A stretch of DNA of 61,847 nucleotides, from positions 1-61,847 of the forward strand of contig JAFARZ010000072.1 in NCBI GenBank assembly GCA_019245115.1, in the 5' to 3' direction. Positions within the stretch are counted from its first letter, which is position 1. The number at the start of each line of letters is the position of its first letter. The notes under the pieces were generated by a model. That model was not told the DNA's origin and ran no database searches. It worked only from the letters and a program-made list of their open reading frames with translations. Made by a program: the position numbers and the translations under genes. The stretch comes from Streptosporangiaceae bacterium. GTDB lineage: Bacteria > Actinomycetota > Actinomycetes > Streptosporangiales > Streptosporangiaceae. This document shows, one piece after another, positions 27,938 through 36,641 of this stretch.

Positions 27938-28094
27938 CTCGTTCTCCGCCCTATCACGGCTACGCTGCCGCGGCTACGCTGTCTGCACTGAAACTCTAGT
28001 CACGAGATGGTGAGCGAAACCACGCAGAAGCGGGTATTACTCCACCGATGCGGTGGCTTATCAAGCGGTTCCCGGGCAAACGGGGGGATGACGC

Positions 28095-31000
28095 ATGACC
28101 TTAAGCTGGGAGGCGCTCGCCGGGCTGGACGCTTACCGGATCATCGAAATACCCCGCCACGGCCAGGCAACCGACGTCACACACGAGCCACATCACGTCA
28201 GCGATCCCGGGTACGCGCAGCGTGTCGCGGCCCTGGTCGGGGCGTACCACGCGATGGCCCACGCCGGCGGTGAGCGGCCCGCTCCGCTGGCCTTCGGGTG
28301 GGTCCGGCACGACGAGGGCGGCCCGATCCAGATCCTGGCCGCGGGCGACGCCATCGTCGGCAGCGGAACGGACACCGAAACGCTGCTTACCCTGCCCGCC
28401 AGCGCCCGGGCTCAGCCGCTCGAACCCGGCCGCCTGGCCGGGCTGATGGCCCGGCTGCCCGCGTGGCGTGCCATCGACGGAAACCACGACGGGCTGATCG
28501 AAGACAAGGACGCCCGCCAGCGTCCGCCACCGTCCTGGGAAGACGGCCTGCTGGGGGTGTGGCCGAAGCCGTTCGCTTTCCTGGTTTTTGTCACGCCGGT
28601 CAGCGGCGACGACGTGGCGCGGGAAGCGGATGACATCGCCCGGCGCGAGGGGCTCGCCAACGGTGACGCGGACAGGTTCCCCGATCGCGCCGTCGCCGCC
28701 CAGCGCCTCAGCCTGCGGCACAAGGAGCTGCGCAACGGGCTGTCGACCGGATTCTGGCGGGTGCGCATGATGGCCGGCGGCGCGGACCCGGCCGCGGCGT
28801 CGCGGGTGGCCGGCCTGGTGTGCGCGGCGACCAACCTGAACGGGCTGCCTTACGTGCTGCGCCCGGCCGACGGCGAGCCGCTCGGCCTGGCCGATCTGCT
28901 GACGGCCAGCAAGGACGAATTCCTGGCCAGTGCCGAGCTGGTGGCCGCGCTGACCAGGCCGCCGGAACGGGAGATACCGGGCATACGGCTCGCGCTGAAG
29001 CCCGATTTCGACGTCACCCAGGAGCAGGCCGGAACCCGTGAGGCGATCACCCTCGGCGACGTGCTGGACCGCGATGGTCGGCCGGCCGGTTCGCTGCGCC
29101 TCCCGCTCGACTCGCTGAACCGGCACGTGTTCGTCAGCGGCGCCACCGGGGCAGGCAAGTCGCAGACCATCCGTGGCCTGCTCGAAGCCGCCACCAGCAA
29201 AGGCATCCCGTGGCTGGTCGTCGAGCCCGCCAAGGCGGAATACCGCCTGATGGCCGCCAGGCTGGCGGCCATCGATGGGGCCGAGGTGGTGCGTATCAGG
29301 CCGGGCGAGTCGGACGCGATCGCGGCCGGAGTCAACCCGCTCGAACCCGCGCTCGACGAACAGGGCAACCGGTTCCCGCTCCAGACGCACGCGGACCTGG
29401 TGAAGGCCCTGTTCATCGCGTCGTTCCGATCCGAGGAGCCGTTCCCCCAGGTGCTCAGCGCGGCGCTGACCAGGGTGTACGAGGAAGCAGGATGGGACCT
29501 CGCGCTCGGCGAGTCGCTGACGTCCGACACGAGCCCCGGCTACCCGAACCTCACCGACCTCCAGCGAACCGCCGAACGTGTGGTCAACGAGGTCGGCTAC
29601 AGCCAGCGCGTCACCGATGACGTCCTCGGCTTCATCCGGGTCCGGCTGGCCAGCCTGCGCATGGGCACCACGGGCCGGTTCCTCGAGGGCGGCCACCAAC
29701 TCGATTTCTCGAAGTTGCTACAAACGAACTCGGTGCTTGAGATCGAGGACGTTGGTGACGACCGGGACAAGGCGTTCCTGATGGGAACCGTCCTGATCAG
29801 GCTGGCCGAGCACCTGCGAATGGCGCACCGCGCGGCCGGGGCGGCGCCGAAGGCCGGGCTCCGCCACATCACGGTCATCGAAGAGGCACACCGGCTGCTG
29901 CGCCGTCCCGAACCCGGCAGCACCACCGGCGGGGCGGCCGAACACGCGGTGGAGATGTTCGCCGGCCTGCTGGCGGAGATCCGTGCCTACGGCGAAGGCC
30001 TAGTGATCGCCGAGCAGATCCCGGGCCGGCTCATCCCCGATGTCATCAAGAACACGGCGGTGAAGATCACTCACCGGTTGCCCGCCGCGGACGACCGCGA
30101 CGTGGTCGGCGCGACGATGAACCTGACGCAGGCGCAGAGCCGCTACCTGGTCACGATGCGGCCCGGTGAGGCGGCGGTGTTCACCGACGGGATGGACTAC
30201 CCGCTGCTGGCGCGCCTGCCGGACGGAACGGTCCAGGAGGCCGCCACCGACGCCGACTGCGCGACGCCGGCCGCGATCGTCCATCCGCGCAGCATGACCT
30301 GCGGCACCGAATGCGTCGGGCGACCCTGCACGCTTCGTGACATGCGGATCGCGCAGCGGGTGCTGGACGAATACCCGGGCATCAGGCTGTGGGCGGAGTT
30401 GTCGGTGCTCGGCCATCTCTCCGGCTGGCCGATGCCGATTCCGAAGACGACGCTGCTCGCCCTGCTCCAGATGATGCCGGTCCGGCTACGGGACTGCGCG
30501 ATCTCGCATGCTGTGGATACAGCGGTCAACTCGCGGACCGGGGTCATCTCCTCCCGGGTCAGCCCGGTCGGCCTGGCCTCGCATGTCAGCACCGCGATGC
30601 GGGCGCGGATCTCCCGCGGAAGCTGGCTGTGCCAGCGGGAAGAGCCGCGGTGGCTGGCCCCGGCCTACAAGTGGGCGCTGGTGCTGGACGCGCTGAAAAC
30701 CTACGACCGGAAGACGCCGGGATCGGGCCCGCATCCGCGTAGTGCGGAGTGGGAGCGGACCTACGGCCAGGCGATCACCGGAGATACCTGTGCGCGGCAG
30801 GTCGGTGTCGTTCAGCGCTGGTATGACGCGGCGCAGCGGGATGCGTGGGAGATGCGGACCATCGCCTTCGGCGTGGACGCGCCGTCGGCCATCGAGCGCG
30901 GGGTCGGCGCCATCTCCGAGGACGACGACTTCGAGGAACGGCTCACCGGGTACCTCGACCAGTTCATCGACTGCCGCTGGCCCCGCCTGTACCTGACCGC

Positions 31001-31115
31001 CGACCTGGCGTTATCCCGGTACGCCGGGAATAGGCGCGTGGCGCCGCGTCGGCCATACCCGTCTTCGCCGGAACGCTCCGGCCAGCCTGGGCGATCTACG
31101 TGTATCGCTATATAG
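28095..31115 (+). CDS. HerA/VirB4-type ATP-binding protein, stand-alone
   Basis: A 1006-residue protein whose middle is a HerA-FtsK-type ATPase. Walker A SGATGAGKSQT is near residue 348, Walker B TVIEEAHRLL near 594. FAGLLAEIRAYGEGLVIAEQIP, ending in a sensor Gln, and THRLPAADDRD follow. The N-terminal ~300 residues are unassigned. After the ATPase comes a Cys cluster, CGTECVGRPC (near 735-745), then ~250 unassigned residues. Relatives pump DNA or act in repair and phage defence, usually with a NurA-type nuclease. No nuclease partner lies next to it. The ATG follows a purine-rich GGGGGGATGACGC. I cannot say whether it serves defence, repair or conjugation. Confidence 0.8.
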   Translation: MTLSWEALAGLDAYRIIEIPRHGQATDVTHEPHHVSDPGYAQRVAALVGAYHAMAHAGGERPAPLAFGWVRHDEGGPIQILAAGDAIVGSGTDTETLLTLPASARAQPLEPGRLAGLMARLPAWRAIDGNHDGLIEDKDARQRPPPSWEDGLLGVWPKPFAFLVFVTPVSGDDVAREADDIARREGLANGDADRFPDRAVAAQRLSLRHKELRNGLSTGFWRVRMMAGGADPAAASRVAGLVCAATNLNGLPYVLRPADGEPLGLADLLTASKDEFLASAELVAALTRPPEREIPGIRLALKPDFDVTQEQAGTREAITLGDVLDRDGRPAGSLRLPLDSLNRHVFVSGATGAGKSQTIRGLLEAATSKGIPWLVVEPAKAEYRLMAARLAAIDGAEVVRIRPGESDAIAAGVNPLEPALDEQGNRFPLQTHADLVKALFIASFRSEEPFPQVLSAALTRVYEEAGWDLALGESLTSDTSPGYPNLTDLQRTAERVVNEVGYSQRVTDDVLGFIRVRLASLRMGTTGRFLEGGHQLDFSKLLQTNSVLEIEDVGDDRDKAFLMGTVLIRLAEHLRMAHRAAGAAPKAGLRHITVIEEAHRLLRRPEPGSTTGGAAEHAVEMFAGLLAEIRAYGEGLVIAEQIPGRLIPDVIKNTAVKITHRLPAADDRDVVGATMNLTQAQSRYLVTMRPGEAAVFTDGMDYPLLARLPDGTVQEAATDADCATPAAIVHPRSMTCGTECVGRPCTLRDMRIAQRVLDEYPGIRLWAELSVLGHLSGWPMPIPKTTLLALLQMMPVRLRDCAISHAVDTAVNSRTGVISSRVSPVGLASHVSTAMRARISRGSWLCQREEPRWLAPAYKWALVLDALKTYDRKTPGSGPHPRSAEWERTYGQAITGDTCARQVGVVQRWYDAAQRDAWEMRTIAFGVDAPSAIERGVGAISEDDDFEERLTGYLDQFIDCRWPRLYLTADLALSRYAGNRRVAPRRPYPSSPERSGQPGRSTCIAI

Positions 31116-31136
31116 CGGCCGCGAGGCCCGATCACT

Positions 31137-31217
31137 TCACGGAAAAATAGGAGCCCTCTGGAAGAAAAGGCGCCGGAAACCGGCGCCCTCTTTTCCGTGA
31201 GACCCTTTTCTTCCACG
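31137..31217. repeat. Nested palindromic intergenic repeat, copy B
   Basis: TCACGGAAAA (31137-31146) pairs with TTTTCCGTGA (31191-31200), around the perfect inner hairpin GGCGCCGGAAACCGGCGCC. A trailing TTTTCTTCCAC matches the family's outer arm. It lies 22 bp after the HerA-type gene, in the position of a terminator. Confidence 0.85.
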
Positions 31218-31259
31218 TCATCCCGCGACCCGGCTGGATAGGCCCCGCCCTCAGCGTGA

Positions 31260-31326
31260 CGATGGCGCCATTCATCGCGCTGAGTGGGGGGTTTGTCCGG
31301 TTCCAGTGTCATCAATGGCGCCATCG
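31260..31326. repeat. 13-bp inverted repeat with self-palindromic arms
   Basis: CGATGGCGCCATT (31260-31272) and AATGGCGCCATCG (31314-31326) are inverted copies 41 bases apart. Each arm contains the palindrome ATGGCGCCAT, so four-way pairing is possible. From here to 31675 I see only an AT-richer stretch (31400-31510) and no gene. Confidence 0.7.
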
Positions 31327-31674
31327 AGTCGCAAGAGCTCAGTTCCCAGCAGGCACGAAGCCGTCTCCGCCCGCGGCCCGTGTTGGCGGCGCGGCGATTA
31401 GCGTGGAAATTCCGTGCTGGACGGAAATAAACACGTCGTATTCGTACATCAGATTTCCGCGCAGCACCAATTTTCCGTCTTAATTGGCGCCTCTATTTGA
31501 ATAATCGACGCATACCGCTCAATCCGGGCAACGATCCGGAGCGCGCGCGGGGAGGCGCCGGCCCAGCGTGACCCGGCCTGCCCGCACCCCGGCCTGCTCG
31601 CAACATGTCGGCCCTGGAAGCGCCGGTTGAAGACGAGACGTCCGGTCCGTAGTCTTCAGCCCCGGCGGCGATGC

Positions 31675-32259
31675 TTACCAGCCTGCCGCGTCTGGCTTGG
31701 CTGGCGGGGTCGGGAAGCCGAACGAGCCGCGGCTGGCGCCGATGGAGGTGATGTCGGTGATGTTCGACGCGGTGGCGGAGCCGCCGCTGACCGTGGCGGT
31801 CACGAAGACGGAGTCGTTGGCCTTCACCGCGCCGATGCCCGCCGATTCCGCGTTCACCTCAGTGGACCCCGTGACGGCATACGTGGCCGTGTACCCGTCG
31901 GCGCTCTTGACCGTGATGGACGTCGAGCTGACCGAGGTCACGGTGCCGCGCTGGACGTCCACCGTCTGATATCCACCGCCCGATTTCGGCACGGTGAGCT
32001 GGCCGTGAACAGCGCCGCCGATACCGCCGATCCCCAGCCCGCCCATGCCCATGCCGCCGAACCGGTGCGGCTCCGGTCTGGCGGGAGCAGTAGAACTGGC
32101 CGAAGGAGAGGGAGACGGGGTCGGGGACGTCACGGACTGACTCGTGGTCTGCGCCGCGGCCGGGCTTCCCGGGTGAGCGACGGCGTAGGCAACGCCTGCG
32201 CCGCCGACGAGCGCGGTCCCGGCGACACCGACGAAGATGGCATAACTTCGCAACCTCAT
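31675..32259 (-). CDS. Secreted DUF5666-like protein
   Basis: A 194-residue protein with a Sec signal (SYAIFVGVAGTALVGGAGVAYAVA). A Ser/Pro/Thr linker and a Gly/Met-rich stretch (GGMGMGGLGIGGIGG) follow, then a small beta domain. QTVDVQRGTVTSVSSTSITVKSADG and VKANDSVFVTATV match DUF5666-type OB-like domains that occur in envelope proteins. The role is unknown. It converges with the HerA-type gene and lies downstream of the mannosyltransferase gene in the same direction. A DnaA-box cluster lies directly upstream. Confidence 0.8.
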   Translation of the reverse strand: MRLRSYAIFVGVAGTALVGGAGVAYAVAHPGSPAAAQTTSQSVTSPTPSPSPSASSTAPARPEPHRFGGMGMGGLGIGGIGGAVHGQLTVPKSGGGYQTVDVQRGTVTSVSSTSITVKSADGYTATYAVTGSTEVNAESAGIGAVKANDSVFVTATVSGGSATASNITDITSIGASRGSFGFPTPPAKPDAAGW

Positions 32260-32332
32260 ACCTTAAAAGTCGGCGCCGAAGTTGAAGCTAAGCTAAGGGC
32301 CACCCCATAGGTTCCTGAGCTTCATGCACAGG

Positions 32333-32448
32333 CTGTCCACGGCCTTGTCCACACCACAATCCACAGAGGTGTGCACTACGTTGCCAATGGCAGCTTGCTT
32401 CCTGCGACGTCGTCCGGCGCGCTATCCACAGCACGTCCCTGTGGATAA
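32333..32448. promoter_or_regulatory. Cluster of DnaA-box-like 9-mers
   Basis: Five sites lie within 116 bp. TTGTCCACA at 32345-32353 and TTATCCACA (reverse strand) at 32440-32448 are exact. CTATCCACA at 32422-32430 differs by one base; CTGTCCACG at 32333-32341 and CAATCCACA at 32357-32365 differ by two. The last two sites form an inverted pair inside the 3' end of the mannosyltransferase gene. There is no AT-rich unwinding region or dnaA/dnaN, so this is not oriC. It may be a DnaA-titration or DnaA-regulated site. Confidence 0.6.
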
Positions 32449-34091
32449 CTTTTCACGCATACCCAGACCAGCGCGACCGTGGCGAGCAGCCGGATGGCCG
32501 GGGTCAGCCACATGCCGTTGAACTGGCCGAGGTCGTACAGCCAGTGCGGCTGGACCGGACGATCGACGGCGATCACGTAAACGGTGGCGCCCGCCAGCAG
32601 CCGGATTATCACCACCCAGTCAAGCAGTGCTGGTTCCGGGGGGGACGACCCCTCTGTGCTGCTCTGACGGGGGGATGCCATCCCCCCGTGCCCCCCTGGC
32701 CAAGCCTTCGGCGACGAGGCCGTGTACAGGGCGAGCAGGCTGATCGCCATGACGTCGTACCACGGCCGTTGGAACGCGGTGACGAACAGCCAGGCCAGGC
32801 TCAGCCCCAGCGCCGGCGCGAGCGCGGGGAACTGCGGAGTGCGGTCGGGCAGGCGGAGTATCGCCAGCACGGCGATGGCGGCGAAGAGCAGGTAGGCGAC
32901 CAGTTCCAGATGGGGCGGCACGTCGTTGACGTCGAACTTCGTATATCCGAGCACCGGCCGCCAGAACAGCTGGTACATCGTGTCAAAGGTGATGCCGGGG
33001 CCGCGGGTGACCAGCGCCTTGATGGCCGAGGACCCGGCCAGCAGGTAGGCCGGCAGCGCGATCACGACGAATCCGGCCGCCGCGGCGGCGAGCGCCCGGA
33101 TCGAGCGGCGGCACGCCCAGGCGACCGCGAGGCCCAGCAGAGCGTACTCCACCTTGACGCCTGTGGCCAGGCCGATCAGCGCGCCAGCCGCGGCCGCCCC
33201 GGCGAGGGCCATATCACGCCGTACCATGATGACCGCCGCCAGGCCGAACACCGCTGACAGCCCGTCGATGTGTCCGGCCGCGACTATCTCCCACAGCACC
33301 AGCGGATTCGCGGTCCACAGCAGGTGGGCGCGCAGCCGCGGGGCGGGATCGCGGCGCAGCATGCGGTCCAGGACCAGCGCCACCGCCGCGAAGCAGATCA
33401 GCTCGATAAGCTTCAGCCAGAACGTGATGTGCGCGACCGAGACCCCGCCGAGCCTGGCCGCGATCCACTCGGTTCCGGTGGCGACCGGCCCGTACACCGA
33501 GACCCGGTCCTTCCACAGACCCGGGATGACCTGGATGGCCTGGCGGCCGACCGGGTCGCCGATGGCCGCCAGTTGATGCGGGGTCATCACGTACGGGTTT
33601 TTGCCGATGAGCGCCATCCGGCCGTAGGCCGCGTAGGACACGGCGTCGGTCGAGCCCGCCGGGGGCAGCACGGTGAGCACCACGGCGGCGAGCACGCCGA
33701 GGCCGATGAGCCAGTGGACGGGCAGCCGGCCACCACGGGCGACCGCGGCCAGCCCGGCGATGATGCCCGCGGCACCCATGGCCATCGCGACCCACATCGA
33801 GACGATCGTGAACGTCGCGGTGAAGTGCAGTGAATGCCACCACGGCGGGCCGCTGGTCCCGTACACGCGGGGAACTGAAAGGCTGGGTCCCCCGGCCGAG
33901 ATCACGATCATGATGAGGATCGATACCGCGATCGCCGCCACGCCCAGCAGTGTTTCCCTCCGCGCCAAGGCCTCGCTGCGCTCGGCCGGCTTGGAGCCGC
34001 GGCGGGAATTGCCGCCCCTCCGGGACGGCAACCGCCGCGGCATTTCCCGCCGCGGCGGGCGCCCGTCGGTCTCGCTCACCAGATCCGCCAA
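32376..34091 (-). CDS. MptB-like polyprenol-phosphomannose-dependent mannosyltransferase
   Basis: The frame gives 571 residues with about 12-13 hydrophobic helices, typical of GT-C enzymes. The first loop (LPPAGSTDAVSYAAYGRMALIGKNPYVMTP) matches actinobacterial alpha-1,6-mannosyltransferases of the MptB/MptA type, which extend lipomannan using polyprenyl-phospho-mannose outside the membrane. The start is uncertain: TTG at 34091 or GTG at 34079. A G/C-run hairpin (32636-32699) inserts about 20 residues (GGHGGMASPRQSSTEGSS) in a loop before the last helices. The 3' end carries two DnaA-box-like sites. The following gene encodes a secreted protein in the same direction. Confidence 0.78.
   Translation of the reverse strand: MADLVSETDGRPPRREMPRRLPSRRGGNSRRGSKPAERSEALARRETLLGVAAIAVSILIMIVISAGGPSLSVPRVYGTSGPPWWHSLHFTATFTIVSMWVAMAMGAAGIIAGLAAVARGGRLPVHWLIGLGVLAAVVLTVLPPAGSTDAVSYAAYGRMALIGKNPYVMTPHQLAAIGDPVGRQAIQVIPGLWKDRVSVYGPVATGTEWIAARLGGVSVAHITFWLKLIELICFAAVALVLDRMLRRDPAPRLRAHLLWTANPLVLWEIVAAGHIDGLSAVFGLAAVIMVRRDMALAGAAAAGALIGLATGVKVEYALLGLAVAWACRRSIRALAAAAAGFVVIALPAYLLAGSSAIKALVTRGPGITFDTMYQLFWRPVLGYTKFDVNDVPPHLELVAYLLFAAIAVLAILRLPDRTPQFPALAPALGLSLAWLFVTAFQRPWYDVMAISLLALYTASSPKAWPGGHGGMASPRQSSTEGSSPPEPALLDWVVIIRLLAGATVYVIAVDRPVQPHWLYDLGQFNGMWLTPAIRLLATVALVWVCVKSYPQGRAVDSAPDDVAGSKLPLAT
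32636..32699. repeat. Double G-run/C-run hairpin inside the mannosyltransferase gene
   Basis: CCGGGGGGGACGACCCC is followed by a 17-base spacer, then GGGGGGATGCCATCCCCCC and a CCCCCCTGG end. It is the longest copy of the family that also occurs in treY and near the tRNA, and it preserves the frame. Confidence 0.7.
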
Positions 34092-34210
34092 TGCCTGCCA
34101 GAGTTTCCGTGCCGCCTGTTACCTGACCGCAGAGTCTACTGGTGATGGCCCGAACGGGGATGCCCGCGGCGCAACTGAGCTAAGCACAGTTCGCCGCGGG
34201 CATTCGCTGA

Positions 34211-34723
34211 CTACCTACCTGATGTGGTCACCTGACCGTTCACCTGGTTCATTGAACCCTCCTCGGACGAGGCCGGCTGCCCGGTCTCGTCCGACGCACT
34301 GTCCGCCGCGTGCTTGGCGTCCGCTGTGGCGTTCTGATAACGCCGCATGGTCACCACAGCCGCGGAGCCCGCCGCGGCCACGGCGGCCCCGATGCCGAGC
34401 AGCCACCGCCAGTTGAGCAGCCTCCGGATGCCGGTCTTTCCAGCCGGGACCGGCTGAACCTGCTCAGCGGCGCGGTGCAGCGCGGACGACACCTTGGGCG
34501 CCGTCGCAGTGATGACGTCCGCCGCGCCGTGCATGCGCGGCGCGGCCCATCCGCGTGCGCCGCGAGCGCCTTGTTTCACCCCCTGGGCAGCGGTTGTTCC
34601 TGCTTGCCGGGCCTGCGTGCCCGCCCGTCGTGCCTGCGGGATGGCCTGCGCGGCGACGTCCCGTGCGCGGTCGCCGATCGAGGCCTGCTTGCTCATCGAG
34701 CGGCCGTTTCTCATTAGGGACAC
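34211..34723 (-). CDS. DUF5324-like single-pass membrane protein
   Basis: The 170-residue protein has an Ala/Gln/Arg-rich helical N-terminal half with heptad-like periodicity (RAGTQARQAGTTAAQGVKQG). One transmembrane helix follows (WLLGIGAAVAAAGSAAVVTM, around 110-130), then an acidic Asn/Gln/Ser tail. Genes of this kind stand beside ppiA in actinomycetes close to oriC, and that is its position here. The GTG at 34723 is chosen because GGGAGG stands six bases upstream. No function is known. Confidence 0.75.
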   Translation of the reverse strand: MSLMRNGRSMSKQASIGDRARDVAAQAIPQARRAGTQARQAGTTAAQGVKQGARGARGWAAPRMHGAADVITATAPKVSSALHRAAEQVQPVPAGKTGIRRLLNWRWLLGIGAAVAAAGSAAVVTMRRYQNATADAKHAADSASDETGQPASSEEGSMNQVNGQVTTSGR

Positions 34724-34815
34724 TTTCTACCTCCCGAGCGTTATCCCGTCTTGACAAACTTCCCAGCTATCTGGCGTTCAACCATCCCCTCAACTGGGTG
34801 AGGTAAGTTCAAGGC

Positions 34816-35343
34816 ATGACTCAGACGCTTACCGCGACGCTGCACACGAGCGAGGGACGGGTCGTTTTGCGGCTGTATCCCGACCATGCTCCGAAGACGG
34901 TCCGCAACTTCGTGGAGCTCGCGGAGGGCGGGCGGCAGTGGACGCACCCCGCTACCGGCCAGTCCAGTAACGCCAAGCTGTATGACGGCACGATCTTCCA
35001 CCGGGTCATCCCGGACTTCATGATCCAGGGCGGCGATCCGCTGGGTACCGGGACCGGGGGCCCAGGCTACAAGTTCGCCGACGAGATCCACCCTGACCTG
35101 CAGTTCAGCCGGCCCTACCTGCTGGCGATGGCCAACGCAGGGCCGGGCACCAACGGGTCGCAATTCTTCATCACCACTGGGCCGACCCCGTGGCTCAACG
35201 GCAGGCACACCATCTTCGGTGAGGTCATCGAGGGCAGCGACGTGGTGGACCGGATCAGCCATGTCAAGACCGGCAACCAGGACCGCCCGGTGGAGGATGT
35301 GGTGATCCAGTCCGTCACGGTGGACCGCGGCGCCCCAGACTAG
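34816..35343 (+). CDS. ppiA: Peptidyl-prolyl cis-trans isomerase, cyclophilin type
   Basis: The 175-residue protein covers a full cyclophilin domain: FHRVIPDFMIQGGDP (catalytic Arg, Phe and Gln), ANAGPGTNGSQFFIT and WLNGRHTIFGEV. No signal peptide is present, so it acts in the cytoplasm, speeding proline isomerisation during folding. It diverges from the DUF5324-like gene and is followed by a rhomboid gene, the usual actinobacterial order. Confidence 0.95.
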   Translation: MTQTLTATLHTSEGRVVLRLYPDHAPKTVRNFVELAEGGRQWTHPATGQSSNAKLYDGTIFHRVIPDFMIQGGDPLGTGTGGPGYKFADEIHPDLQFSRPYLLAMANAGPGTNGSQFFITTGPTPWLNGRHTIFGEVIEGSDVVDRISHVKTGNQDRPVEDVVIQSVTVDRGAPD

Positions 35344-35383
35344 GACAACCCGGAGTAGTACCACACAGAGTAGGACGACCGAG

Positions 35384-36283
35384 TTGACCACACCCGGCGA
35401 GGTTCCCACCTGTTACCGCCATCCTGGCCGGGAAACGTACGTGTCCTGCGTACGGTGCGGACGCCATGCGTGCCCGGACTGCATGCGGGCCGCCTCGGTC
35501 GGCCAGCAATGCGTGGAATGCGTCAAAGCGGGCGGGCAGAGCGCGCCACCCGCCCGCACCGCGTTCGGCGGCCGTGTCGCGTCCGGCGGTGGCCGTCCCG
35601 CCGTAGGCGCGATCGTCACCTTCTCCCTCATCGCCATAAACGTCGGGCTGTTCATCGTCGAACTGGCCAAGCCGTCGCTGGCCACCGACTGGGGCATGGT
35701 CGCGGGCTACACCCAGGACGGTTCACCGCACGGGGTGGTGGCCGGCGAGTGGTACCGGCTGATCACCTCGGCTTTCCTGCCGCCCGCGGTGACCGGCGGT
35801 GGCGGGCTGGGCGGTCTCGGGTTCATGGACATCCTGTTCAACATGTGGGCTCTGGTGTTCGTGGGCCCGGCGCTCGAGCGCCTGCTCGGATCGCTGCGAT
35901 TCCTCGGCGTGTACGTGGTCAGCGCGTTGGGCGGATCGGTGATGTATTACTACCTCGCCGCGCCCAACGCCATAGCGCTAGGCGCGTCCGGGGCCATATT
36001 CGGGCTGTTCGGAGCGTGGTTCGTGGCGTCCAGGCGGCTCCGCCTCGACGCTCGCGGCATCTCCACCCTGATCGTGATCAACCTGGTGATCAGCTTCGTG
36101 TGGCGGAGCACCATCGCATGGCAGGCTCACGTCGGAGGGCTGCTGGCCGGCGCGCTGCTCACCGCGGCCTACGCCTACGCGCCGCGGAAGAACCGTGGCC
36201 TCCTCCAGGTGGCCGCGACCGCGGCAATCGTCGCGCTGATCGTCGTGGCTGTGGCGATCAGGACCCACCAGCTACAGCGTTAG
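35384..36283 (+). CDS. Rhomboid intramembrane serine protease
   Basis: A 299-residue protein. The cytoplasmic N-terminus has a small B-box-like zinc motif (CYRHP...CVRCGRHACPDCM...CVEC). Six hydrophobic helices follow, with the nucleophile in LGASGAIFGLFG (Ser near 200) and the catalytic His in WQAHVGGLLAG (near 249). It cleaves membrane proteins within the bilayer; the target is unknown. The start is a TTG at 35384, since the zinc motif begins a few codons later and no ATG fits. It follows ppiA with 40 bp between them. Confidence 0.93.
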   Translation: MTTPGEVPTCYRHPGRETYVSCVRCGRHACPDCMRAASVGQQCVECVKAGGQSAPPARTAFGGRVASGGGRPAVGAIVTFSLIAINVGLFIVELAKPSLATDWGMVAGYTQDGSPHGVVAGEWYRLITSAFLPPAVTGGGGLGGLGFMDILFNMWALVFVGPALERLLGSLRFLGVYVVSALGGSVMYYYLAAPNAIALGASGAIFGLFGAWFVASRRLRLDARGISTLIVINLVISFVWRSTIAWQAHVGGLLAGALLTAAYAYAPRKNRGLLQVAATAAIVALIVVAVAIRTHQLQR

Positions 36284-36303
36284 CTAACCGGGCGAGGATC
36301 CGC

Positions 36304-36555
36304 CTAGCGCCAGCGGGTGGCCAGGGCCAGTCCGGCGATGATGAAGGCGAAGCCCACCACCAGGTTCCACGAGCCAAGGGCCGAGATGCCCGGGACGCCG
36401 TTCTGCGTCGTGTAGAACACCACGATCCAGGCGAGGCCGAGGACCAGGCAGCCCACGATGGCGGGTGCGACCCACGGCGCGCTGACCTTCCGCCGTGCCG
36501 TCTTCGGCGGCGGGGGAGTGTAAACCGCTTTATGGCGGACGCGCGACTTGGGCAC
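36304..36555 (-). CDS. crgA: Cell division protein CrgA
   Basis: An 83-residue protein opening MPKSRVRHK. Two transmembrane helices are visible (VAPAIVGCLVLGLAWIVVFY and NLVVGFAFIIAGLALATRW), with TQNGVPGISALGSWN between them, as in CrgA. CrgA coordinates septum assembly with PBPs and FtsZ in actinomycetes. Of two adjacent GTG codons I chose the second, which gives the MPKS start and a five-base gap from GGGAGG. It is divergent from the sortase gene across about 86 bp. Confidence 0.95.
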   Translation of the reverse strand: MPKSRVRHKAVYTPPPPKTARRKVSAPWVAPAIVGCLVLGLAWIVVFYTTQNGVPGISALGSWNLVVGFAFIIAGLALATRWR

Positions 36556-36641
36556 CACGGCCTCCCGGGAGAAGAAACTCGTTTTCTGCGGACCTAAGCG
36601 TAGCCTCTTCGCGGCGTCCTTGCCGCCGGTAACATCTCGCT

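Noticed and set aside
28101..29699. Long leftward frame inside the HerA-type gene
   Set aside because: Antisense to the Walker A region; composition typical of GC-rich shadows.
32330..32450. Origin of replication
   Set aside because: DnaA boxes are few, no AT-rich unwinding region exists and dnaA/dnaN are absent.
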